A stretch of 64,000 nucleotides of DNA from an archaeon HR01. GTDB taxonomy: Archaea > Thermoproteota > Nitrososphaeria_A > Caldarchaeales > Caldarchaeaceae. Shown piece after piece: positions 19,073-28,795 of this stretch. The position numbers and the translations under genes were made by a program. The notes under the pieces were generated by a model. The model searched no databases. It saw only the letters and a program-made list of their open reading frames with translations, and was not told the DNA's origin. The stretch covers positions 1-64,000 of the forward strand of contig BEHD01000008.1 in NCBI GenBank assembly GCA_002898355.1, written 5' to 3'. Numbering within the stretch: the first letter of the stretch is position 1; each line of letters starts with the position of its first letter.

Positions 19073-19738
19073 ATGGATTATGGAAGTTTAGCCCAGCGTC
19101 TAAGACAGCTCTATGTCCCAGCTGTTGCAGACATCTTGGATGACATGGGTTACACTCGACAGGTTCTACGCTGTATGCCGAGGCCCATCTTCCCAGATGT
19201 CAAGCTGGCAGGGCCTGCCGTCACAGTCTCCACCTACTGGTATTCATCCTACAAGACAGGTGAGAGGGATGTCGAATCACTCGCATCCATCTTCGATATA
19301 TGCTATTCCGGATGTGTGGTTGTTGTGGCTGCCGGTGAGAGGAGGGATGCAGCGTGCTGGGGTGAGCTCATGTCTAATGCCGCAAGGGGGAGGGGTGCTG
19401 TGGGAGCTGTAACGGACGGCCCAATCAGGGATGTCCCTAAAATCCTTGAGATACACCCGCCATTCCAGGTCTTTTCCACAGGTTTTACACCGGCGGACTC
19501 GAAGGGCCGGGTGGAGTTCGGTGAAAAACAGGTTGAGGTCGAGTGTGGTGGTGTGAGGGTTCGGCCCGATGATTTAATTTTTGGCGACTTCGACGGCGTC
19601 GTAGTCATACCTAAGGAAGTGGCGGAGCAGGTGGTTAAAGAGGCGGAGGATAAGGTTAGGAGAGAGACTGAGTTCAGAGCGGCGATAAGACGTGGTGAAG
19701 ACTTTAGGAAGTCTGTGGAAAAATACCGTGTAGTCTGA
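19073..19738 (+). CDS. RraA-like / HMG-aldolase family protein
   Basis: AVADILDDMG, LAGPAVTVST, GRGAVGAVTDGPIRDVPKI, VRPDDLIFGDFDGVVVIPKEVAEQVVKEAEDKVRRE. Confidence 0.88.
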   Translation: MDYGSLAQRLRQLYVPAVADILDDMGYTRQVLRCMPRPIFPDVKLAGPAVTVSTYWYSSYKTGERDVESLASIFDICYSGCVVVVAAGERRDAACWGELMSNAARGRGAVGAVTDGPIRDVPKILEIHPPFQVFSTGFTPADSKGRVEFGEKQVEVECGGVRVRPDDLIFGDFDGVVVIPKEVAEQVVKEAEDKVRRETEFRAAIRRGEDFRKSVEKYRVV

Positions 19739-19741
19739 TCT

Positions 19742-20758
19742 TTAGCCTGGCCTAACCGGCCTGCCCTCCATGCTGGACTGATAGCTTGCCAGGGTTACTG
19801 CGACACCTTGACGGCCGTCATATACGTTGGCACGTGGCTTGCCACCCCCCAGGATACATTGTATGAAGTCTTTGACTAGGAGGAGGTCGGGGTTGCAGCC
19901 ATAATAGTGCCAGACCAGCCTGTCGTCGGGTTTCTCGCTGGATATGAAGTAGACGTTCTGGCGGAAGGCGTCCACCTGTAATACTCCCTCACTGCCCAGC
20001 AGCTCTAAAGTTACGTCACCCCAGGTGTAGTGACCTGATGAATAGGTCCAGCTGCCATCTATGTGGCCTATGGAGCCATCTCCCATGACCACCGTAGTGA
20101 GAAAACTATCCTCTACCTGAAGTTTCGGGTTTGCGTTTCTTCCAATCTCGGTATAGACCTCAACAACCTCGGCGGAAGATATCCATCTCATGAGGTCTGA
20201 GAGATGGACTGTATGGTCCATGACAGCCCCGCCTCCGGATAGGGATTTGTCGGTAAACCAGGCCCTGAGGAGTGGGAGAGACCTGTTGAGCTTGTTGGTT
20301 CCCACCATTACGAGGAGCCTTCCAATCCTCCCCCCAACCACGAGGTCCCGGGCCAGGGAAGTTACTGTATGATACCTCATCACATAACACATCTGAAAGA
20401 CTATTCTCTTCTTCTCCACAAGGCCGACCAACTCGTCAGCATCCCGCAGCGTCGTCGTCATAGGCTTCTCGCAGAGAATATGTTTCCCTTCCTCGGCTGC
20501 TTTTACGGCGTACTCGTGATGAAGGGCGTTCTCGGAGGTTATGACGACAGCGTCACAGATTTTGAGTAGTTTCTCCATGTCGTCGTAGGTCGGTACCGAG
20601 AATTTTTGGGAGAACTCGTGGGCCAACCCCTTGTCTCTATCGAATACGCCGACCAGCTCGGCCTGTGGGATGGTTTTTAGAGATTGGGCGTAGCTGTCGG
20701 CATGGAAATGGGCTACACCGAGAAAACCTGTCCTAACCTTCTCCACCAAATACATCAA
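19742..20758 (-). CDS. Gfo/Idh/MocA family oxidoreductase
   Basis: GFLGVAHFHADSYAQSL Rossmann motif; KHILCEKPMTTTLRDADEL. Confidence 0.92.
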   Translation of the reverse strand: MMYLVEKVRTGFLGVAHFHADSYAQSLKTIPQAELVGVFDRDKGLAHEFSQKFSVPTYDDMEKLLKICDAVVITSENALHHEYAVKAAEEGKHILCEKPMTTTLRDADELVGLVEKKRIVFQMCYVMRYHTVTSLARDLVVGGRIGRLLVMVGTNKLNRSLPLLRAWFTDKSLSGGGAVMDHTVHLSDLMRWISSAEVVEVYTEIGRNANPKLQVEDSFLTTVVMGDGSIGHIDGSWTYSSGHYTWGDVTLELLGSEGVLQVDAFRQNVYFISSEKPDDRLVWHYYGCNPDLLLVKDFIQCILGGGKPRANVYDGRQGVAVTLASYQSSMEGRPVRPG

Positions 20759-21789
20759 CCTCCCACCGTTACGGGTGCTCCCTTCTCAGAAGATTCGACG
20801 GCGGCAAGGCATGTGGCCAAGCTTTTTCTAGCCTCCTCACCATCGGTAATGGGCTTCCGGTCCTGTATGATGCATTCCACGAAGTGTCTTATCTCACGGT
20901 AGAAGGGGTCTAGAGGGAATGGGTGAACCCCAGGCTTCCAAGGAAGGGTTTCAGGGGCGAAGCCCTCCACTTTATCTCCGGTCCACATCTTCAGAGGTAT
21001 CGGTGTCTGGTTATCCAGCTGTACAACACCCTTAGACCCGTCTATCTCCAGCTTCATCGTGAATGGGTAGGTTTTGGGAAGGGCCCAGTTGGCCTCTATG
21101 ACGGCTATAGAGCCGGTGGGAAACCTAAGGGTTATCAGGGCGAAGTCATGAACCCTATATTCTTTGTGGACGAGGTTAACAATCTTTGCGTAGACCCGTG
21201 ATGGCAGACCACCATTCACCCAGATGGCATAGTCTACATCGTGTATGGCCAGGTCCACCGCCACACCGCCGCTCTTCTCCAAATCCATAAACCAAGGACT
21301 CCATTCAGGCGCAGGCCCGCCCCTCCACGCCCTCAGAGATGTAATTTCTCCCAGATGCCCGCCATCAACAAGCTCCTTAACCCTCATATATTCTGGGAAG
21401 AACCGGAGAACATGCGCCACCATCAGCTTCCTCCCATTCTTTCTAGCCGCTCTAATCATCCGGTCCGCCTCCCCAAGGTTTAAGGCCATAGGCTTCTCCA
21501 CGAGAACATGCTTTCCCGCCTCTAACGCTCTAACAGCCAGCTCCACATGGGTGTAAGTGGGTGTACAGATATCGACCACTTCAATCTTGTCGTTCTTCAG
21601 GATATTATCCAGCTCTGTTATGGGTTCTACCCCATACCGGGATGCAGCCTCCTCGAGCTTAGCCCTGTTTCTACCCCAAAGCCCTAATACCGAGCAGCCC
21701 TCCATCATCTTCCAAGCCGCCAGATGCGTAGTACCCATGAAACCATAACCCAGAACCGCCACACCGATCATACATATCTGTCCCCCCAT
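20755..21789 (-). CDS. Gfo/Idh/MocA family oxidoreductase
   Basis: VAVLGYGFMGTTHLAAW; KHVLVEKPMALNLGEADRMI. Overlaps 19742..20758 by 4 bp. Confidence 0.92.
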   Translation of the reverse strand: MGGQICMIGVAVLGYGFMGTTHLAAWKMMEGCSVLGLWGRNRAKLEEAASRYGVEPITELDNILKNDKIEVVDICTPTYTHVELAVRALEAGKHVLVEKPMALNLGEADRMIRAARKNGRKLMVAHVLRFFPEYMRVKELVDGGHLGEITSLRAWRGGPAPEWSPWFMDLEKSGGVAVDLAIHDVDYAIWVNGGLPSRVYAKIVNLVHKEYRVHDFALITLRFPTGSIAVIEANWALPKTYPFTMKLEIDGSKGVVQLDNQTPIPLKMWTGDKVEGFAPETLPWKPGVHPFPLDPFYREIRHFVECIIQDRKPITDGEEARKSLATCLAAVESSEKGAPVTVGG

Positions 21790-21834
21790 CGAGGATAATT
21801 AAATCTTAAGTGCAGGCGTTTCACAGACTTTTGC

Positions 21835-22926
21835 ATGAAAGAAAAGTTGGGTGTATTGGTGCATGGCGCCGGCTGGGTCTCAACCCAACACATCAAAGCC
21901 TTCATGAACAATCCCCACACAAGGGTTGTGGCGATATCCAGCAGAAAGTTGGAGAGCGCTAGGAAGAGGGCCGAGGAGGCCGGACTTAAAGATGTCAAGT
22001 TGTACGATAACCTGGACAAGGCGCTGGAAAACCCGGAGGTTGACATAGTCTCAGTATGTACGCCCCAACACGTTCACGCAGAAAACACTATCGCAGCGGC
22101 TAAGGCTGGAAAGCATATCGTTATCGAGAAACCAATCGGCAACTCTCTGGAGGAGATAAGGAATATGAGGGATGCCGTGAGAAAGGCCAAGGTCAAAACT
22201 GTTGTAAGCTTTGTCCTGAGATGGAACCCTCTCTTCCAGATTCTTAAAAGGATTATAGCCGACGGAATGCTTGGTAACCTCTACTACGTGGAGGCAGACT
22301 ATCAGAGCGCCATCGCAGCATGGTGGTCAGGCTACGAGGATGCGAGGAAGAAATCCACCGGTGTCAGCGCCTTCCTAGTCGGCGGATGCCACGCCATAGA
22401 CGCCGTCAGATGGTTCGCGGAAAAACAGGAGTATAAGGCGGCCAATCCGGTGGAGGTCTTCGCCTATTCTGGAGGATTGAGGAAGGGGAGGATAAGGCAG
22501 TGGAACTACTACACGCAGAGATGGGAGGATATGCCGCCGTTAGAGTATGACGACTTGGAGGTGGCGTTAGTCAAATTCGAAAACGGCGTCATAGGGAAGG
22601 TATCTGTAAACTTCGGAGGTGTGCAGCCATACACCTTCCCCATCGAGATATTCGGTGACGAAGGCACTGTTAAGGATAACAGGATATGGTCTACGAGGTT
22701 CCAGGGACAGAGGGGATGGATTGAAATTCCGACAATCCTACCTGACAGCGCAGAGGTAACCCACCACCCTTTCCAGGCCCAGATGGACCACTTCGTAGAC
22801 TGCATCCTACAGGATAGGGAGAGCCACTGCAACCTGGAGGACGCCATAAAAACCCATGAGATAGCCTTCGCCGCCCTAGAATGCTACAAGACGGGGAAGC
22901 CTGTGAGGCTCCCCCTCCTCACTTAA
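21835..22926 (+). CDS. Gfo/Idh/MocA family oxidoreductase
   Basis: LGVLVHGAGWVSTQHIKAFMNNPHTRVVAISSR; KHIVIEKPIGNSLEEIRNM. Confidence 0.92.
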   Translation: MKEKLGVLVHGAGWVSTQHIKAFMNNPHTRVVAISSRKLESARKRAEEAGLKDVKLYDNLDKALENPEVDIVSVCTPQHVHAENTIAAAKAGKHIVIEKPIGNSLEEIRNMRDAVRKAKVKTVVSFVLRWNPLFQILKRIIADGMLGNLYYVEADYQSAIAAWWSGYEDARKKSTGVSAFLVGGCHAIDAVRWFAEKQEYKAANPVEVFAYSGGLRKGRIRQWNYYTQRWEDMPPLEYDDLEVALVKFENGVIGKVSVNFGGVQPYTFPIEIFGDEGTVKDNRIWSTRFQGQRGWIEIPTILPDSAEVTHHPFQAQMDHFVDCILQDRESHCNLEDAIKTHEIAFAALECYKTGKPVRLPLLT

Positions 22927-22967
22927 AATATATGGGATGGCCCTAGCTTTTTGATGGGGGTAGAAGG

Positions 22968-24053
22968 ATGGCGGACGTGAAGCTTGTCAAAGTGTCAAAG
23001 AGGTTTGGAAGGCAGGTGGCTGTTAAAGACCTCAGCCTTGAGGTGTCGGAGGGCTCTTTTACCTGTCTGCTGGGGCCATCGGGATGCGGTAAGACAACAA
23101 CCCTACGTATGGTGGCTGGGCTGGAGAAGCCTGACAGCGGAGACATCTACATAGGCGGTGTACGGGTTAACGATATACCTGCCTATGAAAGGGACATAGC
23201 GATGGTCTTCCAGTTTTACGCCATCTACCCCGGGATGACCGTATTCGAAAACATGGCCTTCCCACTGAAGCAGAGGAAGTGGTCTAAAAACGACATCAGC
23301 AGAAGGGTTAGGGAGATTGCCGAGATACTCCAGATAAGCCATCTCCTAGACAAGGACGCCATGAGCCTGACAGTGGGAGAGAAGCAGAGAGTGGCCTTGG
23401 GCAGGGCCATGGTAAGAGACCCAAAGGTATTCCTCCTAGATGAGCCTCTAACCAACCTCGACGCTAGGCTAAGAGCTAGGATGAGGGTTGAGCTTAAGAT
23501 GCTTCACCAACGCATAAAAACTACCACAATTTACGTCACCCACGACCAGCTTGAAGCCATGACCCTCGCAGACAAGATTGGTGTAATGAATCTAGGCGAG
23601 CTCCAGCAATATGATACGCCGGAAAACCTCTACAACAGGCCGGCCAACGTATTTGTAGCCGGATTTATCGGAACCCCCACAATGAACCTTGTAGAGTGTA
23701 GGGTATCGAGGCGGGGTGGGGGGCAGTCACTTGCTGGAGAGGGCTTCACGTTTTCGGCTGATTCCCTAAACGGCCGTCTGAGAGATCTCCCCGAGGGCTA
23801 TGAGGTTATAATGGGTTTAAGGCCTACGGAGATAGTTGTTGACAGGGCTGAGAGAGGGGCTGGCCTTATCGGGAAGGTGGAGGTGTTGGAGCCTATAGGC
23901 GATAAATCGATACTGGACATCTCTGTGGGTAAAACACTTTTCAGGGCTGTGGTCCCCCGAACATTTGACATACGTGTCGGTGAAACAGTATCGCTGTACG
24001 TAGAGAGTGAGAGGGTACATATCTTCGATAAGAATACGGGGGTTAGATTGTAA
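22968..24053 (+). CDS. Carbohydrate-type (MalK/UgpC-like) ABC ATPase with degenerate signature motif
   Basis: Walker A GPSGCGKTT, Walker B VFLLDEP, H-loop VTHDQ intact; signature reads LTVGE instead of LSGGE/Q. Confidence 0.92.
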   Translation: MADVKLVKVSKRFGRQVAVKDLSLEVSEGSFTCLLGPSGCGKTTTLRMVAGLEKPDSGDIYIGGVRVNDIPAYERDIAMVFQFYAIYPGMTVFENMAFPLKQRKWSKNDISRRVREIAEILQISHLLDKDAMSLTVGEKQRVALGRAMVRDPKVFLLDEPLTNLDARLRARMRVELKMLHQRIKTTTIYVTHDQLEAMTLADKIGVMNLGELQQYDTPENLYNRPANVFVAGFIGTPTMNLVECRVSRRGGGQSLAGEGFTFSADSLNGRLRDLPEGYEVIMGLRPTEIVVDRAERGAGLIGKVEVLEPIGDKSILDISVGKTLFRAVVPRTFDIRVGETVSLYVESERVHIFDKNTGVRL

Positions 24054-25141
24054 TGGCCCGTGTTTTTCTCGAGAATCTGGTTAAGGTTTTTGGGAGAACC
24101 CGTGTAGTTGACGACCTCACGCTAGAGGTTAAAGACGGCGAGTTCGTGGCAATCTTCGGCCCGCCGGGAGCGGGGAAGACAACAATCCTGAGAATGATTG
24201 CGGGTCTTGAGGATGTCACGGCGGGCAGGATATGGATAGGTGACAGGGTGGTCAACGACCTCAGCCCAGCCGAGAGAGATGTAGCCATGGTCTTTCAAAG
24301 CTTTGCCTTATACCCAACCAAAACTGTCTATGAGAACCTGGCCTTCCCCCTCAGGAAGAGGAGGCTCTCCCCCCAGGAAATCGACCGTAGGGTTAAAGAG
24401 ATCTCGGAGATTCTCAACATCAGCCATCTGCTGGAGAAGACTCCTGGAACCCTTAGCGGTGGGGAGAGGCAGAGGGTTGCCCTTGGCAGGGCTATGGTCC
24501 GTAAACCCCAGGTCTTCCTGCTCGACGAGCCTCTCACAAACCTAGATGCTAAGCTCCGGCTGGGTATGAGGGCTGAGCTTAAGAAGCTCCAGAGGGAGAT
24601 GGGTCAGACAGCCATATTCAGCACGCCGGACGACTTGGAGGCGATATCGATGGCCGACAGGATAGCGGTCCTTGACAGAGGGAGACTAATACAGTATGAT
24701 ACTGTGGATAACGTGTATGACAGACCCAACTGCCTATATGTGGCGAAGAATTTTGGCTCTCCGGAGATCAACACAGCCAAGGGCGAGCTATCCTCCAAGG
24801 ATGGAAAGATTCTTCTAGACCTAGGCTTTACACAGCTGGACCTATCCCAACACTCCGAAGTCCTCAAAGGCCATCTAGGCAAGAAGGTTGTTTTGGGCAT
24901 CAGACCACAGTATATCAGGGTCTACACAGAGGAGAAGAGGGGTGTAGCTGTGCGTGGTAGGGTTGAGGCCCTTGAGAACACCGGACCTGAGATATATGCT
25001 TTGGTGTCCCTGGATGGCGCCGAATTCACCGTCATAGTGCCGCCGAGGCTAAATCTACGGCCTGGGCTTGGCGTATGGCTGGAAATGGACTCTTCACACA
25101 TACACATCTTTGACGGGGAGTCTGGCGTAGTCCTTATCTGA
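24053..25141 (+). CDS. Carbohydrate-type (MalK/UgpC-like) ABC ATPase lacking the H-loop histidine
   Basis: Walker A GPPGAGKTT, signature LSGGERQR, Walker B VFLLDEP; H-loop position reads STPDD (Pro instead of His). Confidence 0.92.
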   Translation: MARVFLENLVKVFGRTRVVDDLTLEVKDGEFVAIFGPPGAGKTTILRMIAGLEDVTAGRIWIGDRVVNDLSPAERDVAMVFQSFALYPTKTVYENLAFPLRKRRLSPQEIDRRVKEISEILNISHLLEKTPGTLSGGERQRVALGRAMVRKPQVFLLDEPLTNLDAKLRLGMRAELKKLQREMGQTAIFSTPDDLEAISMADRIAVLDRGRLIQYDTVDNVYDRPNCLYVAKNFGSPEINTAKGELSSKDGKILLDLGFTQLDLSQHSEVLKGHLGKKVVLGIRPQYIRVYTEEKRGVAVRGRVEALENTGPEIYALVSLDGAEFTVIVPPRLNLRPGLGVWLEMDSSHIHIFDGESGVVLI

Positions 25142-26027
25142 CCGCCCCAGCCACTAGACCCCTCAGGAGATATCTTCTGAATACCGCTATCACAACTAGG
25201 GCTGGCAGCATGGAGACGAGTCCACCGGCCATAAGTATGCCCACGGGTTTGTAGGGCTGTGCCGCCATAAACCCTACTATTACCGGCAGTGTTCTGCTGA
25301 GCTGGGTCTGCGTCACCATGAATGCGAAGAAGAACTCTCCCCAAGAAACCATGAAGGAGATTATGCCGATGGCCACTATCCCCGGCTTGATAACGGGTAG
25401 AACAACCTTAAACAATGTCTCAAGCCTACCGTACCCGTCCACTCTGGCTGCGTCCTCGATGTCTGAAGGTATAGCCGAGAGATAGGTGTTGAGTATCCAG
25501 ATGTTGATTGGTAGGGTGAAGGCCGCGTGGACGAGTATCACTGCGAGTAGAGTGTCTAAGAGGTTGAATCCGAAGAAGTTCTGGATGATAATGTAGTATG
25601 GCACCACTATCGCAACAGGGGGTATCAGCCTCCCCGCCACAGACATGTAGAAGAGGAGCCCGCTACCCCTGAACCTAATCCTCGTGAAGGTGTATGATGC
25701 TAGTGTGGCCGCCAATATGTTGATGCCTGTTATCACAAGGCCTATGATAACGCTGTTGGCTAGGGCGTTGGGAAACCATCGGGCCACGGCCGGCAGGAAC
25801 GATAGCCTCCCACTCTCTTGAAGCCTGGCTTCTATCGCGCTGCTGGCGTCGAAGATGAACCAGTAGTTGAAGATGTTGGGGTTTTTAGGCCATAGGGTTG
25901 GTGGGGCCGAATGAATTTCAGGCTCTGTCTGCAGGCTTATGCTGAACATCCAAGCTATAGGGAATAGAACCCATATCCCGACTATGATGGAGGAGATGAC
26001 AATAACCGCTTTATACCCATTCACCAT
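25134..26027 (-). CDS. Carbohydrate-type ABC transporter permease (MalG/UgpE-like)
   Basis: Multi-TM protein with EAA-like loop DAARVDGYGRLETLFKVVLPVIKPGIV. Confidence 0.9.
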   Translation of the reverse strand: MVNGYKAVIVISSIIVGIWVLFPIAWMFSISLQTEPEIHSAPPTLWPKNPNIFNYWFIFDASSAIEARLQESGRLSFLPAVARWFPNALANSVIIGLVITGINILAATLASYTFTRIRFRGSGLLFYMSVAGRLIPPVAIVVPYYIIIQNFFGFNLLDTLLAVILVHAAFTLPINIWILNTYLSAIPSDIEDAARVDGYGRLETLFKVVLPVIKPGIVAIGIISFMVSWGEFFFAFMVTQTQLSRTLPVIVGFMAAQPYKPVGILMAGGLVSMLPALVVIAVFRRYLLRGLVAGAVR

Positions 26028-26033
26028 GGCATA

Positions 26034-26921
26034 TCACACCCTCAACCTTATTCTACCAACCCTTAACGCCCTGAAATAGGCTATTATCAACGCTATGCTG
26101 ACCAGAACCACTAGGAATGCTAGGGCGCTAGCCCTCCCAAAGTTGAGGAATGTAAACATCTCGCTCCAGGTGTAGTATGATATTACAGCGGTGAAGTTTC
26201 CCGGCCCACCCGCTGTGATGACGTAGACTAGGTCGAAAGTCCAGATCGCCATCAGGCTGACATATACAGCCACTATGAGCATGAAGGGCCGCAGCCAGGT
26301 TAGGGTGATGGCCCTGAATTTAGCCCAGCTCTTCGCCCCGTCTATCATCGCCGCCTCATAAAGCTCCTGGGGTATCGACTGTATCCCGGCTAGGAACAGC
26401 AGTGTGGGTAGGGGGAGCTGAACCCATAAAAAGGCGACAACCAGTATCAGCATGGCGGGCCAGCGGAGGTTGAGCCATGGCACATAGCTGTCAATAAGTC
26501 CTAGAGATTTCATTGCTGCGTTGAAGATGCCGTAGTTGGCGTCGAATATCCATTTCCATATCGCCCCACTGTCCACGAGAGGTATAGCCCATGGAACCAT
26601 AACCAGCCACTGGAGAAATCCCACACCCCTGAAGTTCTGGGAGAGAAGTAGCGCAAGCCCAAGGGAGATTAACACCACCAAGGGGACAGCTAATGCCACG
26701 AATGTTACTGTCGCCATGGTGGAGTCAGCCATATAGTATGAGTTGAACACCTCTATGAAGTTATTGAATCCTGCGAAGCGAATTTCCTCCGGATACTTGA
26801 GATCATAGTGGAGGGAGCTAACATATGCTGCATAAGCTATTGGATAGAATGTGAAAGGAAAAATAAAGGATAGGGCTGGGACTAGCCCCACTATTATGAA
26901 TTTTAGGTCGCCTCTCCGCAT
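26034..26921 (-). CDS. Carbohydrate-type ABC transporter permease (MalF/UgpA-like)
   Basis: Multi-TM protein with EAA-like loop EAAMIDGAKSWAKFRAITLTWLRPFML. Confidence 0.9.
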   Translation of the reverse strand: MRRGDLKFIIVGLVPALSFIFPFTFYPIAYAAYVSSLHYDLKYPEEIRFAGFNNFIEVFNSYYMADSTMATVTFVALAVPLVVLISLGLALLLSQNFRGVGFLQWLVMVPWAIPLVDSGAIWKWIFDANYGIFNAAMKSLGLIDSYVPWLNLRWPAMLILVVAFLWVQLPLPTLLFLAGIQSIPQELYEAAMIDGAKSWAKFRAITLTWLRPFMLIVAVYVSLMAIWTFDLVYVITAGGPGNFTAVISYYTWSEMFTFLNFGRASALAFLVVLVSIALIIAYFRALRVGRIRLRV

Positions 26922-26931
26922 CTTCGGCTTC

Positions 26932-28533
26932 CTACTTGCCTGTCTTCGACTCCGCCTTCTTCTTCTTCCACTCCTCAGCTATCCTGTTCAACACCCTCAA
27001 TATATCATCGTCTGAGGTGCCGACGTTGCCGAGTATGAGGTCGTGGATAGCTGGTCTTGCAACACCTGCCTGCCAGTACCCCCACCACTCAGACCACCAC
27101 GTTGTCATCCTCGGGTCGTTGAAGAAGTCATATGTGTTGAATAGGACTTGCTTCTTTATCTCCGGGTCCACCCACGTCTTGATGGACTCTCTGATATCCG
27201 CATATTTCGGGTCCTCCCACATGGATATGTATATGGGGCCTACACCCTTCTCATTGTTCAGACGTCTGCATACGAAGTATTCTCCATTCTCGAAGTCCGG
27301 CTTGCCGTTTCTCGTCCTTCCACCGACAAACTGCATCACACGCCATGCAGCCTCGAGGTGTTTAGGTCCCTTATCGGCCGTGGCCTTGGAGACCAGATAG
27401 GACCTGTATATGGCTGAGACCTTTCCGGTTCCCGGGTTCATCCCCATCCTCAGGTTTCCAGCCTCCTTCGAAGGCGGGGTGTTGGCGAAGGCTAGGTCGT
27501 AGTCGGGCATCCAGAAGAATGTATGCGCTCCGGAGCCGAATGCGTTGACGGCCTGAGCCTCGTCGTAGAGAACGCCTTTGGTTGAGGCCAGCTTCTCCTT
27601 GTGTATCATGTCCAGCTGCCAGCGGAGAGACCTGAAGAGGGCTGAGCCCTTGTCGTTGAAGATGGGGTTGAGGTCTTCGTCCCACATGTATGGACCTTTG
27701 TCACCCTCAGCCATTCCAAGCATGAAGTCGTATATGCCTACCTCGACAAACCCCCAGCTGCCGTACCAGATGCCTATCGGGTCGTCGTTGATACCTTTCT
27801 GCTTTATTGTCCTAGCCTGCTCCTCCAACTCCTCCCAAGTCTTCGGCGGCTCACCTATACCAGCTTCATCCAGATGCCTCTTGTTATACATGAATGGCTG
27901 TGCACCTCCATAGTATGCGAGCCCACTCATCAGACCTGTGTCTGGGTTGATGAATCCCGACCTAAACCCTGGGAATATGTCGTCCAAGTATCGGCGTATC
28001 TCTGGGAAGTAGGCCTCCATATCTATGGCCCATCCGTTCTGCTGGTAGATGTATGTGACGTCCGGTGTGCTGTAGTGTATCGTGGGCGGGTTCCCCGCTG
28101 TATAGGCTGCGCTTATCCCCGAGAAGAATGTATCCAAACCATAGTCAACGACTTTAATCTTGACGTCGTCGTTCCAAGCGTTAAACTTTTCAGCGTTATC
28201 CTGTACAAGCTCTACACCCCAGCTCCATATACCCCATGTAACCTCAACCACCTGGGGTGGTGGCTGGGTCTGGGTCACGGTCCCTGCTACGGTCTGGGTC
28301 ACGGTCCCTGTTACGGTCTGTGTCACAGTTCGGGTTACCGTCTCGGTTCTTGCAGGCCCTGCCTGTGAGAGGCCTGCGAAATACCCGCCCGACCCCGCAA
28401 CTACAGCTCCAACAACCGCACCTATAGCAGCAGCGCCCGCCTTGCTAATCGCTTTCCTTCGTGTTATGTTGGTGGACAAGAAGTCTGGCGACTTGGACGA
28501 TTCGCTCTCCCTCAAATCCCTGTTTTTCTTCAC
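26932..28533 (-). CDS. Extracellular solute-binding protein family 1, possible Tat signal
   Basis: TRRKAISKAGAAAIGAVVGAVVAG signal, T/V/Q-rich stalk, SBP_bac_1-like body (FNAWNDDVKIKVVDYG..PPKTWEELEEQARTIKQKG). Confidence 0.88.
   Translation of the reverse strand: MKKNRDLRESESSKSPDFLSTNITRRKAISKAGAAAIGAVVGAVVAGSGGYFAGLSQAGPARTETVTRTVTQTVTGTVTQTVAGTVTQTQPPPQVVEVTWGIWSWGVELVQDNAEKFNAWNDDVKIKVVDYGLDTFFSGISAAYTAGNPPTIHYSTPDVTYIYQQNGWAIDMEAYFPEIRRYLDDIFPGFRSGFINPDTGLMSGLAYYGGAQPFMYNKRHLDEAGIGEPPKTWEELEEQARTIKQKGINDDPIGIWYGSWGFVEVGIYDFMLGMAEGDKGPYMWDEDLNPIFNDKGSALFRSLRWQLDMIHKEKLASTKGVLYDEAQAVNAFGSGAHTFFWMPDYDLAFANTPPSKEAGNLRMGMNPGTGKVSAIYRSYLVSKATADKGPKHLEAAWRVMQFVGGRTRNGKPDFENGEYFVCRRLNNEKGVGPIYISMWEDPKYADIRESIKTWVDPEIKKQVLFNTYDFFNDPRMTTWWSEWWGYWQAGVARPAIHDLILGNVGTSDDDILRVLNRIAEEWKKKKAESKTGK
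28269..28340. repeat. About three tandem copies of a 24-bp unit encoding the TVTQTVTG-like stalk of the binding protein
   Basis: tctgggtcacggtccctgctacgg / tctgggtcacggtccctgttacgg / tctgtgtcacagttcgggttaccg. Confidence 0.85.
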
Positions 28534-28571
28534 AGCTAGAAAAGATAGTTTAGGAGGGAAATAAGTTTTTC

Positions 28572-28647
28572 CCTCCCCATTAAGAACTAGTTACGCATCT
28601 ATCTCCCTCACCAGCTTCGATAGCCACTCATGCGGTTAATGGGGAGG
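28572..28647. repeat. Perfect 12-bp inverted repeat with a nested inner stem upstream of the binding-protein gene
   Basis: CCTCCCCATTAA (28572-28583) and TTAATGGGGAGG (28636-28647); inner CGCAT/ATGCG (28594-28598/28630-28634) and CTATC/GATAG (28599-28603/28619-28623). Confidence 0.8.
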
Positions 28648-28795
28648 AGCTAGCCGTAAGATATCTCCCAGTAGCGGCTTCCAGAGTGTTGGGGACTGGC
28701 CCCACAGGACAATACCCTCCCTCAACCCCACCATAACAGTAGGATTTCTGGAAGATGTTGGTTAGAGTGGGGGCATACAAGGCTTCGGTAGAGAA

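Noticed and set aside
28269-28340. Possible CRISPR-like or regulatory direct repeat
   Set aside because: Units are contiguous without spacers, in frame, and encode the Thr-rich stalk.
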